Shown: positions 1-5,181, counted from the stretch's first letter. The stretch: DNA of 7,463 nt from Deltaproteobacteria bacterium (GCA_021788685.1 JAJYKH010000127.1:1-7463), one strand, 5' to 3'. Notes: generated from the letters alone by a model not told the origin. A program made the numbers and translations.

Positions 1-251
1 AGCCATTCGTTGACGTCCACCGGTCCCTGGCCGTGGAACGGCCGGGTCACGTTGATGACGTAGAGGATGTCGTCTTCCGCCAGCAAGGGCTTGAAGACGT
101 CGTATACCTCCCGCGGCGTCATCCCGGTCTCCACGGCAAAGGAGCATTCCGCAACCCGCGACCACACCTCGAACCGGCTCTTGAGCCGCTCAAGGACGTC
201 GACGTCCTGGCCTACTTCCTGCAAATCGAAGGTGATCAGCAAAACCCGCAT
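1..251 (-). CDS. SinR/Cas2-fold-like small protein, partial (C-terminus outside window)
   Basis: The reading frame starts with ATG at 251-249 and runs open off the left edge, giving 83 complete codons. A strong Shine-Dalgarno (GAGGAGGT on the minus strand, about 258-265) supports the start. The protein begins MRVLLITFDLQEVGQDVDVL and later reads AEDDILYVINVTRPFHGQ, then ends at the edge with VDVNEWL. This pattern of a beta strand, a helix with a 'D..L...L' register, a second strand and a C-terminal hydrophobic strand followed by a Trp-containing tail resembles small SinR-family/Cas2-like ferredoxin-fold proteins. Those are mostly uncharacterised. There is no CRISPR repeat or cas1 in the window, so a CRISPR role is not supported. 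Family assignment is by eye and moderate; the gene itself is well supported by its RBS and codon use. Confidence 0.6.
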   Translation of the reverse strand, partial: MRVLLITFDLQEVGQDVDVLERLKSRFEVWSRVAECSFAVETGMTPREVYDVFKPLLAEDDILYVINVTRPFHGQGPVDVNEW

Positions 252-301
252 ACCCCACCTCCTCGGTTCTTCGCCGCAAACCCTACGGGTCTGCTTCATT
301 C

Positions 302-307
302 ATCATA
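302..307 (-). promoter_or_regulatory. Possible -10 element for the SinR-like gene
   Basis: On the minus strand the hexamer TATGAT (5 of 6 matches to TATAAT) lies about 50 bases upstream of the start at 251. No convincing -35 hexamer sits at 16-18 bases, so this is only a weak candidate. Confidence 0.2.
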
Positions 308-513
308 GAGGATCGGGGCCGGTTCAGGCGAGGGGCGAAACGATGATCAGGGGCAATTGCTGCCAGGGCTAGTGTGTTTACTTGCAGAAATAGCCGATAC
401 TTCCACAGGCGCCACCCCGGCGAATGCCGAGTCCGGAACCATCTGGAGGAGCTGGATTATTTCGCTGCGCTCATCTGAAGGCAGCCCTCCGGGCGTTCAA
501 CGCGCAAGCGCTT

Positions 514-538
514 TTGTCCGGCCTTCGCCGGAATGACG
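514..538. repeat. REP-like hairpin element (single copy)
   Basis: CCGGC (518-522) and GCCGG (527-531) form a perfect 5-bp stem around the tetraloop CTTC, followed by AATGACGG. On the minus strand this reads CGTCATTCCGGCGAAGGCC, which resembles the short palindromic repeat common in intergenic regions of many proteobacterial genomes. Only one copy is in the window, so repetition cannot be shown here. Confidence 0.45.
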
Positions 539-576
539 GCAAGGCAGGAATGGGAGAGGCGGGGTGCAATCAGACA

Positions 577-783
577 CTAGGTGGTCATCCTGATCCGCCC
601 GCAGTCAGGGCAAATCCAGGTGGGGCCGTTGCTAAGGCCCCATTTGTTCTGCTCGAAGCAGCTTTCGCAGATCTGAAAGCCGCAGGGGCAGTTGAAACAG
701 TAGGGAAGGACCTTCCGGCAGCAGTGGCACTGGAATTCCCGCTGCCGGCGCCGCCGGGCCGTGAAATGGCGTTCCACTTCCAT
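577..783 (-). CDS. Small cysteine-rich zinc-ribbon protein (68 aa), function unknown
   Basis: ATG at 783-781 lies 5 bases after the cutA stop; TAG ends the gene at 577. A longer frame extends upstream, but that part is the out-of-frame shadow of cutA. The product starts MEVERHFTARRRRQREF, a basic N-terminus, and then has ten cysteines: C19, C21, C22, C29, C32, C34, C39, C42, C58 and C61. The last pairs read CESC and CPDCG, typical zinc-ribbon knuckles, and enough cysteines are present for two metal sites. The gene is probably co-transcribed with cutA; its RBS would overlap the AAG-repeat end of cutA and is weak, which suggests translational coupling. A role in metal or nucleic-acid binding is inference. 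I do not recognise a named family. Confidence 0.7.
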   Translation of the reverse strand: MEVERHFTARRRRQREFQCHCCRKVLPYCFNCPCGFQICESCFEQNKWGLSNGPTWICPDCGRIRMTT

Positions 784-788
784 GGGAT

Positions 789-1112
789 TCACTTCTTCTT
801 CAACTCGGTATCGAGCCAGGTGAGGTAATCCTTGCTGCCAGCGGTGATCAACAGCGCAAGGATCTCGGGGACCTCGTAGGAGTGGGCGGCGCGGATGGCT
901 TTTTCCACCTGGTCGTACTTCTCCTGCCGGGTCTTGATGATGCAAAGATATTCACTCGATTTGTCGATGTCATCCTCCCACCAGTACATGCTGGTGATCG
1001 GCCCCACGATCTGGACGCAGGCGGCCAGGCGGCTTTCGAGCAACGCCTCGGCGATGGCCTGGGCCTGCTCCTTCTGGGCAACGGTGGTCGTCACCTGGAT
1101 GTAATCGCTCAT
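789..1112 (-). CDS. cutA: CutA1 divalent-cation tolerance protein
   Basis: The product is 107 aa, the usual CutA1 length, beginning MSDYIQVTTTVAQKEQAQAI. The start ATG at 1112-1110 has a clear RBS (GGAGAGG just upstream on the minus strand). The frame stays open for several hundred residues upstream, but that extension is antisense to radC and is rejected. Family hallmarks are visible: ESRLAACVQIVGPITSMYWW (about 26-45), the strand EYLCIIKT (54-61) and the C-terminal HSYEVPEILAL (77-87). CutA1 forms a tight trimer with a ferredoxin-like fold and is linked to copper/divalent cation tolerance, although its biochemical role remains unsettled. It is followed by the zinc-ribbon gene and diverges from radC. 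Confidence 0.95.
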   Translation of the reverse strand: MSDYIQVTTTVAQKEQAQAIAEALLESRLAACVQIVGPITSMYWWEDDIDKSSEYLCIIKTRQEKYDQVEKAIRAAHSYEVPEILALLITAGSKDYLTWLDTELKKK

Positions 1113-1237
1113 CGCCTCTCCTCCACTCCGAGCATGCAAGTGCCGCGAAAGGGCGGCGGGCTGGTGACTTCTCGTGCTCCCCGGCCGGACATAATCAGGA
1201 AAGCAGGATGTTTGGCCGTTTGCAATGACTTTCTGCA

Positions 1238-1276
1238 GTTGGCCCGGCTGATTTTTGAAAATTGGAGGGGGCCAAC
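1238..1276. repeat. Inverted repeat in the cutA-radC divergent region
   Basis: GTTGGCCC (1238-1245) is the exact reverse complement of GGGCCAAC (1269-1276). The 23-base interval has a smaller AT dyad (ATTTT..AAAAT, around 1251-1262), so a nested hairpin is possible. A direct repeat CCGGCTG overlaps or follows each arm (1244-1250 and 1276-1282). It could be an operator or a transcript hairpin; no T-tract follows. Confidence 0.4.
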
Positions 1277-1316
1277 CGGCTGGGAGCGGGCAACCGCATG
1301 ATCCCGCTTTCATAAT

Positions 1317-1330
1317 CCAGAGAGCTCTGG
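1317..1330. promoter_or_regulatory. 14-base dyad upstream of radC
   Basis: CCAGAG (1317-1322) and CTCTGG (1325-1330) form a 6+2+6 dyad immediately after CATAAT (1311-1316), a possible -10. No good -35 accompanies it. It may be a regulator binding site, but a chance palindrome is possible. Confidence 0.2.
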
Positions 1331-1395
1331 TAGTTTCCATGGGGAAGAACCCACAAATAAGAAGAGGAGTTTTCGGGCGAAAGAGGACTGATGCC

Positions 1396-2067
1396 ATGAA
1401 AAACCGATCCCATGCGAAAATGAAGGACCTGCCGCCGTTCAGCCGGCCCCGCGAAAAGCTGCTGGCCTCGGGGGCGGAAGCCCTTTCCGATGCCGAGCTG
1501 CTGGCGGTCCTCCTGGGGAGCGGCATCCGGGGAAAGGACGTTTTCGGGGTGGCCGCTTCCCTGGTTGCCCTCTTTGACGAGGGGGAGCCGCCTTCCCGCG
1601 ACCGGCTGACCGCGGTGCCCGGGATCGGCGCCGCGAAGGCCGGCCAGATCCTTGCCGCCTTCGAGCTCACGCGGCGGCGGCTCGGCCGCCGGTCGCCCGC
1701 GGTGCGGAAGGCTGTGGATGCCCTGCCGTTCCTCGCCCGCATCGCCGACCGGAAGCAGGAACATTTTCTCTGCCTTTCCCTGAACGGCGCCAACGAGGTG
1801 ATCGGCAACCGCATTGTCACCGTCGGCCTGGTGAACGCCACCCAGGTCCATCCCCGGGAGGTGTTCGCGGATGCCATCCTGGACCGGGCCGCCTCGGTCC
1901 TCCTCGCCCACAACCACCCCTCGGGGGCCCTCACTCCGAGCAGCGACGACCTGGCGGTCACCCGCCGCCTGCGGGAATCCGGGGAGCTGCTCGGCATCCC
2001 CGTTCTCGACCACCTCATCGTGAGCGGCAAGGGCTACTTTTCCTTCCAGGAGGCCGGCCTGCTGTAG
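1396..2067 (+). CDS. radC: RadC family JAB/MPN-domain protein (UPF0758)
   Basis: The product is 223 aa, the normal size for RadC/UPF0758. ATG at 1396 is chosen because AGAGGA lies about 9 bases upstream and homologs begin shortly before the 'PRE(K/R)L' segment (residues 18-22 here). An in-frame ATG at 1420 is the alternative; upstream ATGs at 1255 and 1338 lack an RBS. Residues 71-90 carry a helix-hairpin-helix (LTAVPGIGAAKAGQILAAFE). The JAB/MPN metalloprotease-like site is intact: E122, H172 and H174 in HNHPSG, and D185 in PSSDD. The family was once thought to be a DNA repair protein, but the E. coli radC102 mutation was later mapped to recG, so the true function is unknown. The gene is transcribed toward coaX. 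Confidence 0.95.
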   Translation: MKNRSHAKMKDLPPFSRPREKLLASGAEALSDAELLAVLLGSGIRGKDVFGVAASLVALFDEGEPPSRDRLTAVPGIGAAKAGQILAAFELTRRRLGRRSPAVRKAVDALPFLARIADRKQEHFLCLSLNGANEVIGNRIVTVGLVNATQVHPREVFADAILDRAASVLLAHNHPSGALTPSSDDLAVTRRLRESGELLGIPVLDHLIVSGKGYFSFQEAGLL

Positions 2068-2113
2068 CGGCCTCGGCGTGTGCGCCCTCCGTGCATGGGC
2101 TTCAGCGGGAAGA

Positions 2114-2146
2114 CCGCCATCTTTTCTTCGACAATGGCGGCGGTTT
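2114..2146 (+). terminator. Weak hairpin terminator candidate after radC
   Basis: CCGCCAT (2114-2120) pairs perfectly with ATGGCGG (2134-2140) around a 13-base pyrimidine-rich loop, and CGGTTTT follows. The T-run is only four bases, so termination would be weak. It overlaps the candidate coaX promoter below. Confidence 0.35.
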
Positions 2147-2157
2147 TCTGGTAACAT
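2128..2157 (+). promoter_or_regulatory. Candidate sigma-70 promoter for coaX-ldcA
   Basis: TCGACA (2128-2133, 5 of 6 to TTGACA), an 18-base spacer and TAACAT (2152-2157, 4 of 6), with a TG one base before the -10 (extended -10 type). It lies 67 bases upstream of the coaX start. Assigned by eye only. Confidence 0.35.
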
Positions 2158-2224
2158 CGCTTCCACGGCAAACGGCCGAACCACCCGGCCTCTCTCCCAT
2201 TTTCCCTTTTCCGGACAAGAACCT

Positions 2225-2995
2225 ATGCTGCTCGCCATCGACGTCGGCAATACCCATGTGGCCTGCGGCCTTTACAAAGACCGCGCCCTCCGCTTCCACT
2301 GGCGGCTCGCTACCCGGGCGGAGGCCACCGGCGATGAGCTGGCGGTCTTCTTCCGGGGGCTGCTCGGCCTGGAAAACCTTTCCTTCGACGACGTCCACGG
2401 GGTGATCATCGCGAGCGTGGTGCCCCAGATGACGGACTCCTGGCGCACCTTCAGCCGCAAGCACCTGGAGCTCGATCCCCTGTTCGTGGATGCCGGGCTG
2501 GACACCGGCATGCCCGTCCTCACCGACAACCCGTCCGAGGTGGGCGCCGACCGGCTGGTGAACGCGGTGGCCGCTTATCACCATCACCCGGGCGCCCTGA
2601 TCGTGGTCGATTTCGGCACCGCCATTACTTTCGACTGCGTGGCACCGCAGGGGGCTTACCTGGGTGGGGCCATCGTCCCGGGCATCGGCATCTCCCTGGA
2701 GGCCTTGGGGCAGAAAGCGGCCAAGCTGCCCCGCCTCGACATCTCGGTCGCCCCCGCCTCCCCGATCGGCACCAACACCGTGGCTGCCATCCAGGCCGGG
2801 ATCCTTTACGGTTTCGGCGGCTTGGTGGATGGCCTGGTCGGCCGCATCCGCCAGCAGATGGCGCCGGCCGTGCCGAAGGTGATCGCGACCGGCGGCATGG
2901 CCGGCCTGGTTGCCCCCCATGCGGCTTCCATCGAATCGATCGAGCCCATGCTCACCCTGGAGGGGCTGCGGCTGCTCCATGAGCGCAATAAGTAA
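2225..2995 (+). CDS. coaX: Type III pantothenate kinase (CoaX)
   Basis: CoaX phosphorylates pantothenate to 4'-phosphopantothenate with ATP, the first step of coenzyme A synthesis, in the cytoplasm. The 256-aa product matches family length. Start ATG at 2225 gives the family N-terminus MLLAIDVGNTHVACGLY; the RBS is poor (GGACAAG). ASKHA-fold motifs are present: the phosphate-binding D6-V-G-N-T loop, G107-A-D109-R with the presumed catalytic aspartate D109, D129-F-G-T-A, GGAIVPG at 148-154 and the ATGG motif near 221. Type III enzymes typically resist CoA feedback inhibition. The 3' end overlaps the LD-carboxypeptidase gene by 17 bases, which implies co-transcription and translational coupling. 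birA, a frequent upstream neighbour, is absent; radC lies upstream instead. Confidence 0.97.
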   Translation: MLLAIDVGNTHVACGLYKDRALRFHWRLATRAEATGDELAVFFRGLLGLENLSFDDVHGVIIASVVPQMTDSWRTFSRKHLELDPLFVDAGLDTGMPVLTDNPSEVGADRLVNAVAAYHHHPGALIVVDFGTAITFDCVAPQGAYLGGAIVPGIGISLEALGQKAAKLPRLDISVAPASPIGTNTVAAIQAGILYGFGGLVDGLVGRIRQQMAPAVPKVIATGGMAGLVAPHAASIESIEPMLTLEGLRLLHERNK

Positions 2996-3908
2996 GACCG
3001 AACCGCTGCTCGCCCCCCGGCTGGAAAAGGGGGACACTATCGCCGTGGCGGCGCCGGCCGGCCCGGTCCTCAAGGAGGCGGACTTCACCGCCGGGGTCAG
3101 GCTGCTCCGGGAGGCGGGCTTCGAGGTGCGGTTCTCCCGGGAGATCATGCGCCGGGAGGGCTATCTGGCGGGCACCGACCGGGAGCGGGCCGAAGAGCTG
3201 CGCGAGCTGTGGGCCGATCCGGAGGTGAAGGGGCTGATCGCCGCCCGCGGGGGATACGGCTGCCTGCGGCTGCTTCCCTTGCTGGAGATGGATCTCATCC
3301 GCCGCCACCCCAAGATTTTCGTCGGCTTCAGCGACATCAGCGTCCTGCACGCGGCCATCGGCCGGGAAACCGGGCTGGTGACCTTCCACGGGCCGATGCT
3401 CACCACCCTGGCCAAAACCGACCGGCCTTCCCTGGAGGCCTTTGTCGAGATGCTCACCGGCCGTCACCCGGAGACCGTCAAGCCCGCCGGGTTGGAGGTC
3501 CTGAAGCCGGGCACGGCCCGCGGCCGGCTCCTGGGCGGGAATCTGGCCAGCCTGGTCCACCTGGTGGGCACCCCCTGGGAGCAGCCGTGGGCGGGGGCGG
3601 TGCTCTTTCTCGAAGACGTCTGCGAGGCCCCCTACCGGATCGACCGCATGCTCACCCACCTCCAGGCGGCAGGCCGCCTCGCCGGGCTGGCCGGCCTCAT
3701 CCTCGGCACCTTCGAGGGCTGCGGCGACCCCGAGCCGATCTGGAAGCGGGTCCTGGAGCTGTTCGCGGGCGAGTCCTTCCCGGTCTGGGCCAACTTCCCG
3801 GCCGGCCACAGCCCCAATAACCGCATCCTGCCCCTGGGCCTCCCGGTGATGATGGATTCGGCCAGGGGCGTTCTCGAGCTCGCCGGCCAGCCGGTGCTCG
3901 CTCCCTGA
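2979..3908 (+). CDS. ldcA: LD-carboxypeptidase (peptidase S66 family)
   Basis: S66 enzymes are cytoplasmic serine peptidases that remove the terminal D-Ala from muropeptide tetrapeptides during peptidoglycan recycling; microcin-immunity MccF proteins belong to the same family. The 309-aa product is of normal length. The ATG at 2979 overlaps the end of coaX; GGAGGGG at about 2960-2966 is a plausible RBS. The N-terminal strand reads KGDTIAVAAPAGPV (17-30). The catalytic triad is visible: nucleophile S118 in VGFSDIS, E212 in LFLEDVCEAPYRIDRML and H277 in PAGHSPNN. AARGGYGCLRLLP (88-100) is the conserved glycine-rich segment preceding the nucleophile. No signal peptide is present, as expected for a recycling enzyme. 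LdcA is preferred over MccF because the setting is housekeeping, but sequence alone does not fully separate them. Confidence 0.93.
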   Translation: MSAISKTEPLLAPRLEKGDTIAVAAPAGPVLKEADFTAGVRLLREAGFEVRFSREIMRREGYLAGTDRERAEELRELWADPEVKGLIAARGGYGCLRLLPLLEMDLIRRHPKIFVGFSDISVLHAAIGRETGLVTFHGPMLTTLAKTDRPSLEAFVEMLTGRHPETVKPAGLEVLKPGTARGRLLGGNLASLVHLVGTPWEQPWAGAVLFLEDVCEAPYRIDRMLTHLQAAGRLAGLAGLILGTFEGCGDPEPIWKRVLELFAGESFPVWANFPAGHSPNNRILPLGLPVMMDSARGVLELAGQPVLAP

Positions 3909-3999
3909 CCGGACTTCGCCGCCACCCAATTCCAGGTTGTCGGTTCCTCCTTCCCGACTGCCGGGGTACGGAGGCTTTTGCGAGGTCATTATTTTTCCT

Positions 4000-4028
4000 T
4001 TGCTTTTATCAGAGAATGCATTTACTCT
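4000..4028 (+). promoter_or_regulatory. Weak promoter candidate ahead of the 4073 terminator
   Basis: TTGCTT (4000-4005), a 17-base spacer and TACTCT (4023-4028), in a locally AT-rich patch of an otherwise GC-rich window. Each hexamer matches consensus at only 3 of 6 positions. If real, it would produce an RNA of about 75 nt ending at the strong terminator. Confidence 0.2.
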
Positions 4029-4072
4029 AAGTTCTGTTGGGTGCAGTATCTGGTTGTCGGCAGCTCTGGAAG

Positions 4073-4109
4073 AAAACCGCACCATCCAGCACCGGATGTG
4101 CGGTTTTTT
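4073..4109 (+). terminator. Strong rho-independent terminator after ldcA
   Basis: AAAACCGCAC (4073-4082) pairs perfectly with GTGCGGTTTT (4098-4107). After a one-base bulge, ATCC (4084-4087) pairs with GGAT (4094-4097) around the loop AGCACC. The 3' arm runs into six consecutive Ts (4104-4109). It terminates the coaX-ldcA transcript or a small RNA starting nearby, and isolates the downstream cold-shock gene. The A-rich 5' arm may give partial function on the minus strand as well. Confidence 0.88.
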
Positions 4110-4212
4110 GATTTGAGCCCCGATCGATCCGGACTGCCGGCCGGCGCTTCGCCGGTAGAAATGGAAAATGCGGTTCCCCAAGCAGGGGCCGCGCACAAAG
4201 GAGCAGCAAGCT

Positions 4213-4413
4213 GTGAAAGAAGGTACCGTAAAGTGGTTCAATGATGCCAAGGGTTTCGGTTTCATCGCGCAGGACGGCGGCAATGACGTATTCGTTCATT
4301 TCTCCGCCATCAACGGGCAGGGCTTCAAGTCCTTGGCCGAGGGAGACAGGGTCCAGTTCGAAATCGTCGACGGGCCCAAGGGTCCGGCCGCTGCCAACGT
4401 GTCCGTGATCTGA
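4213..4413 (+). CDS. Cold-shock protein, CspA family
   Basis: A small single-domain nucleic-acid-binding protein of 66 aa, the standard length. GTG at 4213 is the chosen start because AAAGGAG lies 9 bases upstream and the family begins M(x)GTVKWFN; an in-frame ATG at 4168 would add a 15-residue non-conserved tail. RNP1 (KGFGFI, about 17-22) and RNP2 (VFVHF, about 30-34) are intact, with aromatic residues for stacking on single-stranded RNA or DNA. The OB-fold C-terminus GPKGPAAANVSVI is typical. Csp proteins act as RNA chaperones, and not all paralogs are cold-induced. The gene is monocistronic, bounded by terminators on both sides. Confidence 0.97.
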   Translation: MKEGTVKWFNDAKGFGFIAQDGGNDVFVHFSAINGQGFKSLAEGDRVQFEIVDGPKGPAAANVSVI

Positions 4414-4439
4414 AGCATTCCTTCCGATTCCGGAAATCA

Positions 4440-4467
4440 AGCCCCGCCGCGAGCGGGGCTTTTTTTT
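4440..4467 (+). terminator. Rho-independent terminator of the cold-shock gene
   Basis: AGCCCCGC (4440-4447) and GCGGGGCT (4453-4460) form a perfect 8-bp GC-rich stem with loop CGCGA. The T-run, counting the T at the end of the arm, spans 4460-4467. It lies 27 bases after the csp stop codon. Confidence 0.95.
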
Positions 4468-4509
4468 ATCATCCCGCCACTATGCTACTCATGGACCCCT
4501 GAGAAAGGG

Positions 4510-4539
4510 TTGGCTTCTCCTCCGGTTACGGGTTACTAT
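4510..4539 (+). promoter_or_regulatory. Candidate promoter for the selenoprotein locus
   Basis: TTGGCT (4510-4515, 4 of 6), an 18-base spacer and TACTAT (4534-4539, 4 of 6) lie about 70 bases upstream of the DsrE-like gene and directly after the csp terminator, where a new transcript must begin. This is a moderate match by eye. Confidence 0.35.
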
Positions 4540-4607
4540 CATGCGCATAGCTCGCGTCAGGCCAGCGCTTCCGGCCCCCGCACCGAAAGAAAGCAAAAGG
4601 AGAGCAC

Positions 4608-4925
4608 ATGAAATTGACCCTGATCGCCTGCACCGACAATCCCGAAATCCTGTGGAACGTTTTCCGGCTCGGCAATCTGGCCCTGGAAAAAATGGACGAC
4701 GTGACCATCTTTCTCAACGGGCCTTCGGTCAATTACAGCGCCCTGGATTCGGAACGGTTCCCCCTGCGGGAGCTGGCGAAGCTGTTCACCCTTTCGGAAG
4801 GCGCGCTGCTGGCCTGAGGCAAGTGCCTCGACCTCCACGGCGTGGAGGACGGGTTTCATCGCCGGGCCAAGCAGGCGGACCTTTACCAGCTGATCGCCGG
4901 GAGCGACAAGGTGCTGAGCTTCTGA
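4608..4925 (+). CDS. DsrE-family selenoprotein (in-frame UGA read as Sec, codon 70)
   Basis: ATG at 4608 has the RBS AAAGGAG 5 bases upstream. The first 69 codons end ...SEGALLA, then TGA (4815-4817), then GKCLDLHGVEDG and 23 more residues to a TGA stop at 4923-4925: 105 aa in all, normal for small DsrE-like proteins. From memory, homologs have a cysteine where the TGA falls, in a 'LACGxCL' motif, so the product would read LA-U70-G-K-C73-L, a UxxC redox motif. The post-TGA peptide is typical DsrE C-terminus, ending ADLYQLIAGSDKVLSF. A SECIS-like hairpin follows the TGA. The DsrE fold handles persulfide/thiol chemistry, for example sulfur relay; the partner here is unknown. A standard gene caller would report a truncated 69-aa protein. 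The alternative is a nonsense mutation or sequencing error, but the hairpin and exact Cys position argue against that. Confidence 0.85.
4827..4853 (+). promoter_or_regulatory. Bacterial SECIS-like element
   Basis: CCTCCAC (4832-4838) pairs perfectly with GTGGAGG (4842-4848) around the loop GGC, whose first base is G. Below an A-A mismatch (4831/4849), CTCG (4827-4830) pairs with CGGG (4850-4853), including one U-G pair. The apical loop begins 21 nt after the UGA. Bacterial SECIS elements are stem-loops just downstream of UGA with a G among the first loop bases, at about this distance, and recruit SelB. The fit is good by eye; a folding and SECIS search would confirm it. Confidence 0.75.
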
Positions 4926-4970
4926 GAAAGCGCGTTCGTTTTCAAAATTTTCCAGCCAGAGGAGGCCAGC

Positions 4971-5168
4971 ATGGAACCGGATCGGGTCATGGACGGAATT
5001 TTCAAGGAATTGGAAGCCGCCCTCAAGGCGATGTCCAAAGCCAAGGCCGCGGAGGAGAAAGCGGTGTACAGCCAGATCGTCAAGAACCTCTGCGAGTCGC
5101 TCGGGGTCTTCCTGAACGTGGCCGGCGACATGATGGGGATGGGCGATTTCGACGAGATAGAGGAATGA
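4971..5168 (+). CDS. Small helical hypothetical protein (65 aa)
   Basis: ATG at 4971 has a strong RBS (AGAGGAGG, 5 bases upstream), 45 bases after the selenoprotein stop, so translation is well supported. The product starts MEPDRVMDGIFKELEAALKA, continues with an Ala/Lys/Glu-rich helix (KAKAAEEKAVYSQIVKNL, about 24-41) and ends in an acidic, Met/Gly-rich tail DMMGMGDFDEIEE. It is predicted to be mostly alpha-helical, with one cysteine (C42) and no signal peptide or membrane segment. The regulator gene begins 13 bases after its stop, so the three genes look like one operon. I do not recognise the family. A role as a binding partner for the DsrE-like protein or the regulator is only a guess from position. 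Confidence 0.75.
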   Translation: MEPDRVMDGIFKELEAALKAMSKAKAAEEKAVYSQIVKNLCESLGVFLNVAGDMMGMGDFDEIEE

Positions 5169-5181
5169 CGAGGGGAAATTC

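Larger units (their letters stand above)
252..576. other. 325-base non-coding spacer
   Basis: The region lies between the start of the SinR-like gene and the end of the zinc-ribbon gene, both on the minus strand. No reading frame in it has a plausible RBS or recognisable protein. It contains the REP-like hairpin at 514-538 but no T-tract terminator for the cutA/zinc-ribbon pair. Composition is less GC-biased than the genes, as expected of intergenic DNA. Confidence 0.5.
1113..1395. other. Divergent intergenic region between cutA and radC
   Basis: This 283-base region must hold the promoters of both divergent genes. I see no clear sigma-70 -35/-10 pair on either strand. It does contain an 8-bp inverted repeat (1238-1245 with 1269-1276) flanking an AT-rich core, and a 14-base dyad at 1317-1330 next to a CATAAT hexamer (1311-1316). 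Confidence 0.4.
3909..4212 (+). other. 304-base intergenic region ldcA-csp with structured csp leader
   Basis: After the ldcA stop there is an AT-rich stretch (about 3985-4030), the terminator at 4073-4109, and then about 100 bases leading to the cold-shock gene. The leader holds two short hairpins: CCGGCG/CGCCGG with loop CTT (4141-4155) and CCCC/GGGG with loop AAGCA (4176-4188). The RBS AAAGGAG follows at about 4197-4203. Cold-shock genes commonly have structured, temperature-responsive 5' leaders, so these hairpins may matter for translation. No clear promoter is visible between the terminator and the gene. Confidence 0.45.

Noticed and set aside
1..251. Cas2 of a CRISPR system
   Set aside because: No direct-repeat array, cas1 or other cas gene is in the window; similarity is to the wider Cas2/SinR-like fold only.
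424..828. 134-residue plus-strand frame
   Set aside because: It is antisense to the zinc-ribbon gene, whose ten ordered cysteines are a far stronger coding signal.
1113..2030. Long N-terminal extension of CutA
   Set aside because: The frame is open only by chance opposite radC; ATG at 1112 has a strong RBS and gives the normal 107-aa CutA1.
1195..2250. 351-residue minus-strand frame
   Set aside because: It is antisense to radC, with no recognisable motif or RBS.
2102..3148. 348-residue minus-strand frame
   Set aside because: It is antisense to coaX, which has complete family motifs; the composition is typical of a shadow frame.
3935..4060. Direct repeat GGTTGTCGG (3935-3943 and 4052-4060)
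   Set aside because: A 9-base repeat with two copies and no further flanking similarity is compatible with chance.
2952..4283. 443-residue minus-strand frame
   Set aside because: It is antisense to ldcA and the csp leader, is low-complexity Gly/Gln/Glu/Pro-rich as expected of a GC-rich shadow frame, and has no domain or RBS.
4815..4817. TGA as a true stop or pseudogene mutation in the DsrE-like gene
   Set aside because: The frame continues with conserved family sequence, the position is a conserved Cys, and a SECIS-like hairpin follows. A stop remains possible but is less likely.
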